From: Plesiomonas shigelloides | GTDB lineage: Bacteria; Pseudomonadota; Gammaproteobacteria; Enterobacterales; CAMTGL01 | Assembly: GCF_900087055.1 (NCBI RefSeq) | Contig: NZ_LT575468.1 | Coordinates: 1,426,001 to 1,490,000 of the forward strand | Direction: 5' to 3' | Length of the DNA stretch: 64,000 nt | Part shown: one piece after another, positions 8,767 to 16,964 of the stretch | Position numbering within the stretch: position 1 is the first letter of the stretch | Layout of the letters: the number at the start of each line of letters is the position of its first letter | The notes under the pieces: generated by a model | What the model was told of the DNA's origin: nothing | Databases searched by the model: none | The model's input: only the letters and a program-made list of their open reading frames with translations | Translations under genes and position numbers: made by a program

Positions 8767-10833
8767 ATGCCAGTGGCCAACCATCTGCAATCTTCCGGTC
8801 GACTGTCCAGCGCGACAGCCGCGATGACCGCTAAACACACCGGCTTTAAACGCTCAGCACTGAGTCTGTTAATTCTGAACAGTGTCGCGGTTTCATTTGC
8901 CGCCAACGCCGCACCGGCTGAGCCTCAGACTCAGCTCAATGAAGTCCTGGTTACGGCAACCCGTGAAAATAAAGCGCTGTCGCAAGAAACGCGCTCGGTT
9001 GCGGTGGTGACGCAGGCACAAATTCAGCAACAACAACCGGCCAGCGTGGCAGAAGCTCTGAAATACATTCCTAACGTGGATGTCAGTGGCGGTCCGCGCG
9101 CTAATGCGCAAAGCCCGTCAGTACGGGGTTTAAGTGGCAACCGCATTTTGCAGGTGGTGGATGGCGTGCGTCAGAACACCACCTCAGGACACCGTGCGAC
9201 TTACTTCATGGATCCTGAAATGTTGTCATCCATCGAAGTGATCAAAGGGCCGACCAGCTCCCTGTGGGGCAGTGGCGCACTGGGTGGCGTGGTCGCGCAG
9301 CAAACTATTTCCGCCCCCGATATGCTGCAAGGCGATCAGAGTGTGGGTGGCTATCTGAAACAAGGTTACGCCAGCGCCAATGATGAAACCAAAACCAGCG
9401 GTGCCGTGTATGGCCTGTTGGGGGACTCCGTCGATTTCCTGCTGAACGGCTACTACGCCGATGCCAATAACCTGCGTTTGGGGAACGGCGAGCACCTGAC
9501 TGATTCGGCCTATCGCAATCAGGGGGGGTTAGCCAAATTGGGCTGGCAGGCAGATGACGCGCAGCGTCTGGAGCTGTCAGTTCGCCAAGCCGAAACCCAT
9601 CAGAATGCACCGAGTAACCCATCACAGATGGTCAGCACCTCGGTGCCGCTGGTGCAGCAGAAAACCCGTGATTTCAATACCACCTTGGATTATCGCCTGA
9701 ATCCAACCGATAGCCGTTGGTTGGACGCACGCGTTACTGCCTATGTGAACAAAACGGAATTTGATGAATATCGCGTCACGAAAAAGCAAAGCGATAAGGT
9801 GGATTACCGCACACTGGGTATGAATATCAGTAACCATTCGCAGTTTGATCTGCTGAGCCTGACCTATGGCGGCGATATTTATGAAGATAAAACCCAAGGC
9901 GAGCGGGAAGGGAAGAACCGTCCGATTCCAGCCGATGGCCGCAGCAAAGTCTGGGGCAGTTATGTTCAGGCCGATATTCCATTAGGTAGCCAGTGGAACC
10001 TGTTACCGGGTCTGCGTTATGACCACTTTACCGCCGAAGACAAGAATATTGCCGGCTCCGAGCGTAGCGAAGATCACTTGTCGCCATCCGTTGGCCTGCG
10101 CTGGGCGGCGACCGATTGGCTGACTTTAAACGCGCGTTACGACGAAGCGTTCCGTGCACCAAGCATGGAAGAGATGTACACCACCGGTACTCACTTCTGC
10201 ATGGGCCCGATGGGCTGCAACGTGTTTAAAGCCAATCCCGATTTGAAACCGGAAACCGCCAAAAACAAAGAAATCTCAGCACAGATGCGCTTTAACAACG
10301 TGCTGGCTGACGATGAGTTAGCGTTTGGCGCGACATATTTCCATAACAACGTCAACAACTACATTGATCAGCAGGTCAACATGTTCACCACCCAATACGT
10401 GAACGTGACCGATGCGCGTTTGCGTGGCGTTGAGTTAGACGCGCGTTATAACTGGCGCGATCTGGAAACCAGCCTGAGCTATGCCCAGACAGAAGGGCGG
10501 GACAAGAAAACCAACCAGCCACTGAATAACATTCCGGCGCATAAGTGGGTATTGGGCGTGAGCCACTACTTTATGGATCGCGACTTGAAAGCGGGCGTGA
10601 ACGTCAGCCATTACGAATCACAAGATGAATTGCCATCTAACGTGACCAATGTGTATCCGTCCTACACCTTGGTGGATCTCTATACCACTTGGCAGCCACA
10701 AACGGGCGCGTTCAAAGCAGTCAAAGTGGATGTGGGTATCGATAACGTGACTGACGAATATTACCGTCAGGCCTTTGACCAGCTCTATTCCGCCGGTCGT
10801 AACTTTAAGGTTGGTGTGCGGTATTCCTTCTGA
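8767..10833 (+). CDS. hugA: TonB-dependent heme receptor HugA
   Basis: The 688-residue outer-membrane receptor binds and imports heme. A signal peptide precedes a probable cleavage after AANA (residue ~49); the TonB box follows as NEVLVTAT (58-65), then the plug domain with GVRQNTTSGHR and IEVIKGPTSSLWGSGALGG. Heme-receptor hallmarks are FRAP at 462-465 and NPDL at 490-493, with His476 between them in the region where heme receptors carry the ligand histidine. The protein ends in VGVRYSF, a typical beta-barrel C-terminus with terminal Phe. The ATG at 8767 has an AAAAGGA site four bases upstream; the internal ATG at 8824 lacks one, although it would give a more standard signal peptide. The stop overlaps hugW. 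It is energized by the divergently encoded TonB/ExbBD. Confidence 0.95.
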   Translation: MPVANHLQSSGRLSSATAAMTAKHTGFKRSALSLLILNSVAVSFAANAAPAEPQTQLNEVLVTATRENKALSQETRSVAVVTQAQIQQQQPASVAEALKYIPNVDVSGGPRANAQSPSVRGLSGNRILQVVDGVRQNTTSGHRATYFMDPEMLSSIEVIKGPTSSLWGSGALGGVVAQQTISAPDMLQGDQSVGGYLKQGYASANDETKTSGAVYGLLGDSVDFLLNGYYADANNLRLGNGEHLTDSAYRNQGGLAKLGWQADDAQRLELSVRQAETHQNAPSNPSQMVSTSVPLVQQKTRDFNTTLDYRLNPTDSRWLDARVTAYVNKTEFDEYRVTKKQSDKVDYRTLGMNISNHSQFDLLSLTYGGDIYEDKTQGEREGKNRPIPADGRSKVWGSYVQADIPLGSQWNLLPGLRYDHFTAEDKNIAGSERSEDHLSPSVGLRWAATDWLTLNARYDEAFRAPSMEEMYTTGTHFCMGPMGCNVFKANPDLKPETAKNKEISAQMRFNNVLADDELAFGATYFHNNVNNYIDQQVNMFTTQYVNVTDARLRGVELDARYNWRDLETSLSYAQTEGRDKKTNQPLNNIPAHKWVLGVSHYFMDRDLKAGVNVSHYESQDELPSNVTNVYPSYTLVDLYTTWQPQTGAFKAVKVDVGIDNVTDEYYRQAFDQLYSAGRNFKVGVRYSF

Positions 10834-12185
10834 TGATGATTGATTTATCTGTTTTGGATGACTCCATTCTGGGCCATCACAGCCCAGACCCTCTCGCGTA
10901 CGCCTTTACCGGCAAACGTCAGGCACATGCCGGAGGCAGCGGGCGACCGCTGCCTCCTCCGGCGGTGCAAGGGCAACTGCAGCAGTTATTGATGCAAGAC
11001 ACGCCGGCGATTCGTCCGCGCTGTTTGTACATCCATATCCCGTTTTGTCGGGTGCGCTGCACCTTTTGCTCGTTCTTTCAGTATGCCGCCAGCCCTGCGC
11101 TGGTGGCCGAATATTTCGCGGCGCTGAGTGAAGAGCTAAAACGCAAAGCGGCGATGCCGTGGACACAAGCCGCACCGTTTTCCGCTGTATACATTGGTGG
11201 CGGTACGCCGACGGATCTGACTGCCGAGCAAATCTTTGCCCTCGGCCAGCTGATTAAATCGCATTTCCCGCTGACCGACGATTGTGAGATTACGCTGGAA
11301 GGCCGTCTCAATCGCTTTAGCGATGAGAAATACCACGCCGCAGTTGATGGTGGCGTGAATCGTTTCTCGTTCGGGGTGCAGAGTTTCGATACCGATGTTC
11401 GGCGTAAAGCCAAGCGGCTCGATCCACGCGAAAAGTTGCTGGAGACCGTGAGTCATCTGGTGGCGCTGGACCGCGCGCCGATTATCGTCGATCTGATGTT
11501 TGGTTTACCGCATCAATCGGCCACGGCGTGGCAGCAAGACCTGCAGGACTTCCTACACAGCGGCGCACACGGGGTGGACCTGTATCAGCTGATTGAGATG
11601 CAAGGCACTCCGATGGCGCGTTTGGTGGAGGAGAACCGTCTGCCGGCACCGGCCGCGACACCTGAAAAATCGCGTATGTACGCCCAAGGCGTCGCGTTTA
11701 TGCAGCAGCACGGCATTCAGCAAATCAGTGTCAATCACTGGACGCGCGATGCACGCGAACGCAGCCGCTACAACCATCTGGCGAAAACGACCGCCGATGT
11801 GTTGCCGGCGGGGGCTGGCGCGGGTGGCTTTATTGACGGCTTTGCCCTGATGCAAACTCGCGATCTTGAGAGCTATCACCAAGCCATCCGCGAAGAGCGT
11901 TATCCGGTGGTGATGATGATGAGCCCTAATCCGCAGCATGCGCTGCACTGTGCTATTAAGGCCGGTTTTGATCGTGGCCGACTGCAACGCAGCGAGTTAG
12001 ATAGCCTAAGTGGTATGGCGCTGTATGACTACGTCAGCCCACTCTTAACACAGTGGCAAGAGCGAGGGCTGTTGGCGTTAGAGGCAGACCAAGCGCGTCT
12101 AACCACGGCCGGTAGTTTCTGGAATATCAACATGGCACAAGGGCTGATTAACGCATTGCGTTTATCGCCGCCCTTAGCCGCCTGA
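10833..12185 (+). CDS. hugW: HugW, radical-SAM heme utilization protein (HemN-like, HutW family)
   Basis: The 450-residue protein is a radical-SAM enzyme of the HemN/HutW group. The cluster motif is CRVRCTFC (Cys72, Cys76, Cys79) in HIPFCRVRCTFCSFF, followed by GGGTPTDL and a typical (beta/alpha) barrel pattern including FGVQSFD and DLMFGLP. Related ChuW and HutW proteins are implicated in heme use; ChuW of E. coli O157 opens the porphyrin ring anaerobically by a radical methylation, so an oxygen-independent heme-degrading role is plausible here. It is not expected to be a true coproporphyrinogen dehydrogenase. The start ATG overlaps the hugA stop; a second ATG follows immediately, and either may be used. 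No strong ribosome site is visible, so coupling to hugA is likely. Confidence 0.9.
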   Translation: MMIDLSVLDDSILGHHSPDPLAYAFTGKRQAHAGGSGRPLPPPAVQGQLQQLLMQDTPAIRPRCLYIHIPFCRVRCTFCSFFQYAASPALVAEYFAALSEELKRKAAMPWTQAAPFSAVYIGGGTPTDLTAEQIFALGQLIKSHFPLTDDCEITLEGRLNRFSDEKYHAAVDGGVNRFSFGVQSFDTDVRRKAKRLDPREKLLETVSHLVALDRAPIIVDLMFGLPHQSATAWQQDLQDFLHSGAHGVDLYQLIEMQGTPMARLVEENRLPAPAATPEKSRMYAQGVAFMQQHGIQQISVNHWTRDARERSRYNHLAKTTADVLPAGAGAGGFIDGFALMQTRDLESYHQAIREERYPVVMMMSPNPQHALHCAIKAGFDRGRLQRSELDSLSGMALYDYVSPLLTQWQERGLLALEADQARLTTAGSFWNINMAQGLINALRLSPPLAA

Positions 12186-12292
12186 GTTGCCTGTTACGGC
12201 TATTTTGTCCCCTTTTTCTGACCTGATGTGGTGCGCCCCAATTGCGCTCTCATCGGGTCGCAATGAAACCTGAATGAATACGGAGAGAAAAC

Positions 12293-12889
12293 ATGTCTCA
12301 TACGGATGTACTGGCTGACACCGCACCTAAAGCTGATGCAGTCACGAAAAATGATGCCGTTCACAGCGAATTGTGCCGGCAATTGGCGGAGCTGTCAGAA
12401 AAAGAGATGAGTGCCAGCACACAAGAGTTAGCTGCGCGCTTTGGCGTCAGTGAATATCAGCTGGTTGCCGCACTGCCCGAAGAGATGGCGGTGATGGCGC
12501 ATGGTAGCTGGGCGCAATCGCTGCTGGAAGAGCTGACCGGTTGGGGCCAACTGACCACCATCGTGGAGTCCGAAGGCAGCATTTTTGAATTCAAAGGGGC
12601 ATTCCCTGCCGGTAAACCGGGGCACGGCTATTTCAACCTGTACTCCAAAGAGGGAACCGGTTTGCATGGCCACCTGCTGTTATCGCAAGTTTCGCACATC
12701 GCGTTGCTGGCCAAACCGTTTATGGGCAAGGCCAGTTATAGCCTGCAATTCTTTGCTGCTAACGGCCGCACTATGTTCAAAGTGTACTTAGGTAGAGACA
12801 AACAGCGTCAGCTGTTGCCGGAACAAGTTGCGCTGTTTGAGCAGCTGCGTGTGCGCTTGATTGCCCAGCCGCAGCCGGCAGCAGAGTAA
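12293..12889 (+). CDS. hugX: HugX, intracellular heme carrier (HutX/ChuX family)
   Basis: The 198-residue protein belongs to the HutX/ChuX/HuvX family of cytosolic heme-binding proteins, which in Vibrio hand heme to HutZ. After an acidic, poorly conserved N-terminus (about 25 residues) there is a helix-turn-helix-like segment TQELAARFGVSEYQLVAAL that is typical of the family, then the beta-rich heme-binding core with IFEFKGAFP, GYFNLYSKEGTGLHGHL and SYSLQFFAANG. A GGAGAG ribosome site precedes the ATG. It lies 107 bp after hugW and 182 bp before hugZ on the same strand. Confidence 0.9.
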   Translation: MSHTDVLADTAPKADAVTKNDAVHSELCRQLAELSEKEMSASTQELAARFGVSEYQLVAALPEEMAVMAHGSWAQSLLEELTGWGQLTTIVESEGSIFEFKGAFPAGKPGHGYFNLYSKEGTGLHGHLLLSQVSHIALLAKPFMGKASYSLQFFAANGRTMFKVYLGRDKQRQLLPEQVALFEQLRVRLIAQPQPAAE

Positions 12890-12983
12890 TCGCGCTCGCT
12901 TAAGTGACATCGCTCTTAAGTGGCATCTATCGGGTTGGATACCTCGCGTTTAGCTGGCTCGGCGTTCCGCCGGGCCAAACAAC

Positions 12984-13002
12984 GCGAATGATAATAAAAA
13001 TC
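12984..13002. promoter_or_regulatory. Candidate Fur box upstream of hugZ
   Basis: GCGAATGATAATAAAAATC matches the 19-bp Fur consensus GATAATGATAATCATTATC at 14 positions, including an unbroken AATGATAAT. It is about 70 bp before the hugZ start. This suggests that hugZ has its own iron-regulated promoter in addition to read-through from hugA. Confidence 0.5.
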
Positions 13003-13071
13003 GACAACGTGAATAGCCTTATCAGGGCAGTAAATTAGACTAATAAGTATTGAATGAAGGAAGACATTGTC

Positions 13072-13611
13072 ATGACCAACGAACGTCAAGAGCGTCTGCA
13101 AAATCGCCTGCAACCAGAAATCACTGAGTTTCGTAACGAATGCCGCACCGTGGTGCTGGCGACCGTGGATGCCGATGGCATGCCGAATGTCAGCTACGCG
13201 CCCTTTGTGCAACTGGCGGATGGCTATTATGTGCTGATTTCAGAAATTGCACGGCATGCGCGCAATTTACAGCAGGTGCCGCGTACGTCGTTGATGATGA
13301 TTGAGGATGAAAGTCAGTCGCGCCAGCTGTTTGCCCGTAAGCGTCTGACGTTCGATGCGCGTGTTGAGAAAGTGGCGCGTGATACGGCAAGCTGGCAGGA
13401 GGCTGTTGCGGCGCTGGAAGCTCGTCACGGTGATATCGTGGCCAATTTGTCGCAAATGGCAGACTTTATCCTGTTCCGCATGGTGCCAGAGCAAGGTCTG
13501 TACGTGAAAGGATTTGGTCAGGCGTTCCAAGTCAGCAGTGATGATTTGGTGGATGTGGTGCATTTGCAAGAAGGGCATAAAACGGTGTCCGGCGAACCAG
13601 TTAAAGCCTGA
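13072..13611 (+). CDS. hugZ: HugZ, heme utilization protein (HutZ-type split-barrel)
   Basis: The 179-residue product is a HutZ/HugZ-family protein with the pyridoxamine-5'-phosphate-oxidase-like split-barrel fold; Vibrio HutZ binds heme and degrades it oxidatively, releasing iron. Conserved blocks are MPNVSYAPFVQLADGYYVLI, EIARHARNL, MMIEDE, LFARKRLTFDA, GLYVKGFGQAFQVS and the C-terminal HLQEGH, which contains histidines typical of heme-binding members. An upstream in-frame ATG at 13054 lacks a ribosome site. I chose 13072 because AAGGA lies about ten bases before it and the N-terminus (MTNERQERLQNRL) then aligns with Vibrio HutZ. It probably receives heme from HugX. Confidence 0.92.
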   Translation: MTNERQERLQNRLQPEITEFRNECRTVVLATVDADGMPNVSYAPFVQLADGYYVLISEIARHARNLQQVPRTSLMMIEDESQSRQLFARKRLTFDARVEKVARDTASWQEAVAALEARHGDIVANLSQMADFILFRMVPEQGLYVKGFGQAFQVSSDDLVDVVHLQEGHKTVSGEPVKA

Positions 13612-13755
13612 GGCTGACTCACCACCGCGCTACTCGCCACAGTGCAACTCACCTCATACATGACATAAATGGCATACATAATTGCCATCATGCGTGCACA
13701 GGGCGAGGCTTGGGGTAGGCGGTTGAAGTGTGAAACACATTAACTCAATGTAAGA

Positions 13756-13798
13756 CAACGGCGGCGCTTTCATAGGTCGCCGTTGCTTTCTCATTTTT
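13756..13798 (+). terminator. Probable terminator downstream of hugZ
   Basis: CAACGGCG (13756-13763) pairs with CGCCGTTG (13778-13785) across a 14-base loop and is followed by CTTTCTCATTTTTT. The remainder of the 495-bp region from 13612 to 14106 holds no convincing gene; its right part contains a short ERIC-related palindrome, annotated separately, and the deoD promoter. Confidence 0.65.
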
Positions 13799-14007
13799 TC
13801 CTTCCTCTGAATCGCTCATTTATCCGGTGATTTGGCTGCAATGCGGAATAAAATCCGTGAAATGAGAGGCCGATCCGCCAGACAGGACATATGTCCTCTG
13901 CAACGCAGTCAGCGCAGCCGTACACTGCGACCATGTTCGCGCTACCGAGTTATGTATCTGCTCTTTCGTGTTTTTTATTCGTGTTTTTTAGCAAAGCAAA
14001 CACGCTG

Positions 14008-14058
14008 TATACCCAAACAACTTGCCGCCTACCTGCAGCTTCAAGTCGAAAGGGTATA
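14008..14058. repeat. Short ERIC-derived palindromic element (internally deleted)
   Basis: This 51-bp unit begins TATACCCAAACAA and ends AAAGGGTATA, the two terminal sequences also found on the full ERIC at 35080-35207. Its inner part, CTTGCCGCCTACCTGCAGCT, corresponds to the reverse complement of the left half of that element. The central inverted core (GTGAATCCCC ... GGGGTGA) is missing. It looks like an ERIC whose left tip was joined to an inverted copy of its left half. It ends 48 bp before deoD, inside the probable leader. Confidence 0.75.
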
Positions 14059-14106
14059 GATAACCGGTAGATACGCACCGAATTGGTTGTAAGAGGAATG
14101 AAGTAA

Positions 14107-14814
14107 ATGACAGCACATATCAATGCTCAGCCAGGTGATTTTGCCGAAACCGTGATTATGCCGGGTGACCCACTGCGCGCCCGCTATATTGCTGAAACTT
14201 ATCTGACCGACGCCCGTGAAGTGACCAATGTCCGTAACATGCTCGGTTACACCGGCTTTTATCAAGGTCAGCGGATCTCAGTGATGGGCCACGGTATGGG
14301 GATCCCTTCCATGGTGCTGTACGCCCATGAGCTGGTGAATGATTTTAACGTCAAGCGAATCATTCGTATCGGAAGCCTAGGTGCGACCCAGCGTGATGTG
14401 CAGATGCGTGATGTGATTCTGGCGGTAGCCGCCGGTACTGACTCACCAACCAACGCCAAGCGCAGCGCCGGATACCACATGGCTACCTCCGCAGATTTCA
14501 ACCTGCTGCACCGCGCCTACACCTTAGCGAAGGAGAAGGAGATCCCTGTGCGTGCCGGTAACGTCTTTACTGGCGATCTCTACTACGATCCAGACGAAAA
14601 TCTGATCCCTGCGCTGGAGAAATTTGGCGTACTGGGTATCGATATGGAAGTGGCCGGTCTGTATGGTCTGGCGCATCAGCAGGGTATCGAAGCGCTGGCG
14701 ATCCTCACTGTGTCTGACCACTGTCTGACAGGCGAAGAGACCACCGCCGAAGAGCGTCAGTTGTCATTCAATCACATGATTGAGTTGGCGCTGGAGACGG
14801 CCTTGTCCTGCTAA
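14107..14814 (+). CDS. deoD: Purine nucleoside phosphorylase DeoD-type
   Basis: The 235-residue protein aligns with E. coli DeoD along its length: HINAQPGDFAETVIMPGDPL at the N-terminus with the phosphate-binding GDPLRA, the VMGHGMGIPS block, VKRIIRIGSLGA in place of the VGSCGA block, and the C-terminal purine-site segment LTVSDH with AERQ. It cleaves purine (deoxy)ribonucleosides with phosphate to free base and sugar 1-phosphate, and should be a cytoplasmic hexamer. It is not in a deoCABD operon here, so it could be a second DeoD copy. An MFS transporter follows after 72 bp containing a 7-bp hairpin (TATCGCG 14817-14823 with CGCGATA 14831-14837). The ATG has a GAGGAAT site upstream. Confidence 0.9.
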   Translation: MTAHINAQPGDFAETVIMPGDPLRARYIAETYLTDAREVTNVRNMLGYTGFYQGQRISVMGHGMGIPSMVLYAHELVNDFNVKRIIRIGSLGATQRDVQMRDVILAVAAGTDSPTNAKRSAGYHMATSADFNLLHRAYTLAKEKEIPVRAGNVFTGDLYYDPDENLIPALEKFGVLGIDMEVAGLYGLAHQQGIEALAILTVSDHCLTGEETTAEERQLSFNHMIELALETALSC

Positions 14815-14886
14815 TTTATCGCGCTAATGTCGCGATAGCTAAGGTCGCCATATCGTACCCTTCAACATCAGTACGGGATAATAACA

Positions 14887-16065
14887 ATGAAAAACAAACT
14901 CTCACTTACCGCCATCAGTTTCTTGGCAAACTTTGTTATGGCCGGGTTTGCCACCCAGTTTGGCATGCTGATAGAGCCGATTGCTGCAAAATTTGCTGCG
15001 CCGGTGAACGATGTGGCGGCCATTTTCTCGCTGCTTAATGGCGGCGCTCTGGCGGGCACCATCGCCGCCTTCTTCCTGATTGAAAAAATCGGTATCAAAC
15101 GCATTACCTTGCTCAGCTATACACTGATTGCGCTTAGCGCCTTGACCCTGCATCTTACCGGATCGCTGGCCGTCGTGATGGCTGCTATGACCGTGATCGG
15201 TTTTTGCGGCGGTGTTGGCTTGTGTATTGCCGGTACCATTGTGGTGGCAGTATGGAAAGATAAACTGCAAAGCACCATGCTGGTGGTACAAGACGCCACC
15301 TTTAACGTGGCAGGGGTTGTATTCCCACTGGTGACCACCTATACGCTGACGCGTTCTATGTCATGGAGCTACAGCTACCTGACCGTGGGTGGTGTAGCGC
15401 TGGTAACCATGCTGATTGCCGCGCTCACTAACTTCCGCCGCTGCGAGCAAAGTGCCGAAAGCTGTGATAACGCCAAATCGGAGTGGAATTTTGGCCTGTT
15501 AAGCGGTGGCTTTGGTTTGTTCTTGGGCATGCTGGCGCTGTATACCTTCCTGACATGGGCGCCGCTGTTCGTTAAGCAAAAGTTCGACATTCCGTTTGAA
15601 GATGCCGGCAACATCATCACGCAATATTGGGCTGCCGCCTTGCTGGGTGCATTGGCGTCTACTGCCATTGTAACGCGCGTCAAGATCCATCACTTCTTGC
15701 TGGCAGTGATTGCGCTGGCACTGGTGATCACCACCTTGATTGTGAACACGTCTGATGTGGGCATGCTGTCTTACTACACCTACGGCTACGGTTTTGTCTG
15801 CGCAGCGCTGTATAACGCCTTTATCGCTTATGGCGTGTCGTTTGTGCGTCAACCAAGCAGTAAGAACGTGTCGTATATTTTGATCAGCGGCAGTGCCGGA
15901 GCCATGTTCAGCCCCGCAATCAGTGCGGTGTTTGAAAAAGTGATTGGTTTGCAAGCGGTGATGTACGCTATCCCAATGCTGTACGCGGTGATCTTGTTGA
16001 TGCTGCTCGGTTCATTCCGTCTGCATAAAGCCGCTTCGCCAGAGCCGCAGCAGGTCGCGAACTGA
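14887..16065 (+). CDS. Major facilitator superfamily transporter, TsgA-like
   Basis: The 392-residue protein has about twelve hydrophobic segments, typical of an MFS permease. Its overall organisation (SLTAISFLANFVMAGFATQ, a GFCGGVGLCIAG glycine-rich helix, and a central cytoplasmic loop around residues 180-198, FRRCEQSAESCDNAKS) is most like TsgA and relatives. It probably shares a transcript with deoD, separated by 72 bp and a small hairpin, so a nucleoside or base is a reasonable guess as substrate. That guess rests on context only. A strong terminator follows. The assignment to MFS is firm, the subfamily less so. Confidence 0.8.
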   Translation: MKNKLSLTAISFLANFVMAGFATQFGMLIEPIAAKFAAPVNDVAAIFSLLNGGALAGTIAAFFLIEKIGIKRITLLSYTLIALSALTLHLTGSLAVVMAAMTVIGFCGGVGLCIAGTIVVAVWKDKLQSTMLVVQDATFNVAGVVFPLVTTYTLTRSMSWSYSYLTVGGVALVTMLIAALTNFRRCEQSAESCDNAKSEWNFGLLSGGFGLFLGMLALYTFLTWAPLFVKQKFDIPFEDAGNIITQYWAAALLGALASTAIVTRVKIHHFLLAVIALALVITTLIVNTSDVGMLSYYTYGYGFVCAALYNAFIAYGVSFVRQPSSKNVSYILISGSAGAMFSPAISAVFEKVIGLQAVMYAIPMLYAVILLMLLGSFRLHKAASPEPQQVAN

Positions 16066-16098
16066 TTTAAGCTTGCAATGCGATAACTGCAAAAAACA

Positions 16099-16126
16099 AA
16101 CACCGGCTTTTGGCCGGTGTTTTTGT
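16099..16126 (+). terminator. Intrinsic terminator after the MFS gene
   Basis: AACACCGGC (16099-16107) pairs with GCCGGTGTT (16113-16121) around a five-base loop and is followed by TTTTG. It ends the deoD-MFS unit and, read on the other strand, could also end the leftward gene at 16237. Confidence 0.9.
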
Positions 16127-16236
16127 TAGGGAAGGGATGAAAAGCCAGTGTGAACGCATGCTATCTGCATCACTGCATAATCACTGCATAGGTGATAGCT
16201 ACGCGGTTAACACTTCACCGTACACCACAGGAGTAG

Positions 16237-16911
16237 CTAGAGCGCCAGATAACGCTTAAGGGCGTCGATATCCGTGATACTGAGCCTTTGCTTGCTGCGC
16301 TCCACCAATCCTAAGTCAGTCAGCTCTTTTACGGCGCGGCGATAAACGCGATCGGTTGTCCCGAAACGTTCGGCTTCCATATAGCTTTTGGTAAAACCGC
16401 CGACAGGGAAATCCCGCAGATATTGCTGGTACAGATCGTAAGCCACGTTATAAGCGATAGGATAGAGCATGCGATGGATTAGAATATTCACCGTATCCTG
16501 ATAATCGATCGCAATGGCGCTGGCAAAGAACAGGGCGACTTGTGGATTTTTCACCAACGCCTGCTGCAATTTATCGGCGCAGATAAAGGCCACCGTCAGC
16601 GTCTCTTCGGCGATGATATCAAGCTGACAGCGATAGCCGCTAAAAAACTCCATCTCCCCGAAAACCTGATAATCGCACTCCATGGTGCCGAGCTGAAAGC
16701 TGCGCCCATTTTGCGCGGTGTAACCGATCGACACCTTACCGCTTCGCACCAGTGTCAGATAATTTAGCTGTTGCCCCTGACTCATCAGCGGCGACTTTTC
16801 TTCGATGATTTTCTCTTCAGAAATACAGCTAAGCACCACCTGCTCAATCAAGGAATGATTATCTTGCCAGTGATCCTGAAAGCGTCCTTTGTGTAAGGGT
16901 TTTAATTGCAT
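16237..16911 (-). CDS. Crp/Fnr-family transcriptional regulator (YeiL-like)
   Basis: The 224-residue product has a cyclic-nucleotide-binding-like domain (residues about 20-120: YLTLVRSGKVSIGYTAQNGR, then FGEMEFFSGYRCQLDIIAEE) followed by a long dimerisation helix and a C-terminal winged helix (RVYRRAVKELTDLGLVERSK as the recognition segment). The layout resembles E. coli YeiL, a Crp/Fnr member encoded near nucleoside-uptake genes. No N-terminal Fnr-type cysteine cluster is seen, so oxygen sensing by a cluster is unlikely. It converges on the deoD-MFS unit, which it might regulate; that is only inference from position. A GAGAG ribosome-site-like sequence precedes the ATG. Confidence 0.8.
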   Translation of the reverse strand: MQLKPLHKGRFQDHWQDNHSLIEQVVLSCISEEKIIEEKSPLMSQGQQLNYLTLVRSGKVSIGYTAQNGRSFQLGTMECDYQVFGEMEFFSGYRCQLDIIAEETLTVAFICADKLQQALVKNPQVALFFASAIAIDYQDTVNILIHRMLYPIAYNVAYDLYQQYLRDFPVGGFTKSYMEAERFGTTDRVYRRAVKELTDLGLVERSKQRLSITDIDALKRYLAL

Positions 16912-16964
16912 GCTTGCTCTCGGTTATCCGCGCCTTTGCGTCGGTTTACTGCTCTAATGCTCAA

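Noticed and set aside
13832-14059. 75-codon ORF before deoD
   Set aside because: It runs through the short ERIC-like element and has no plausible start signal.
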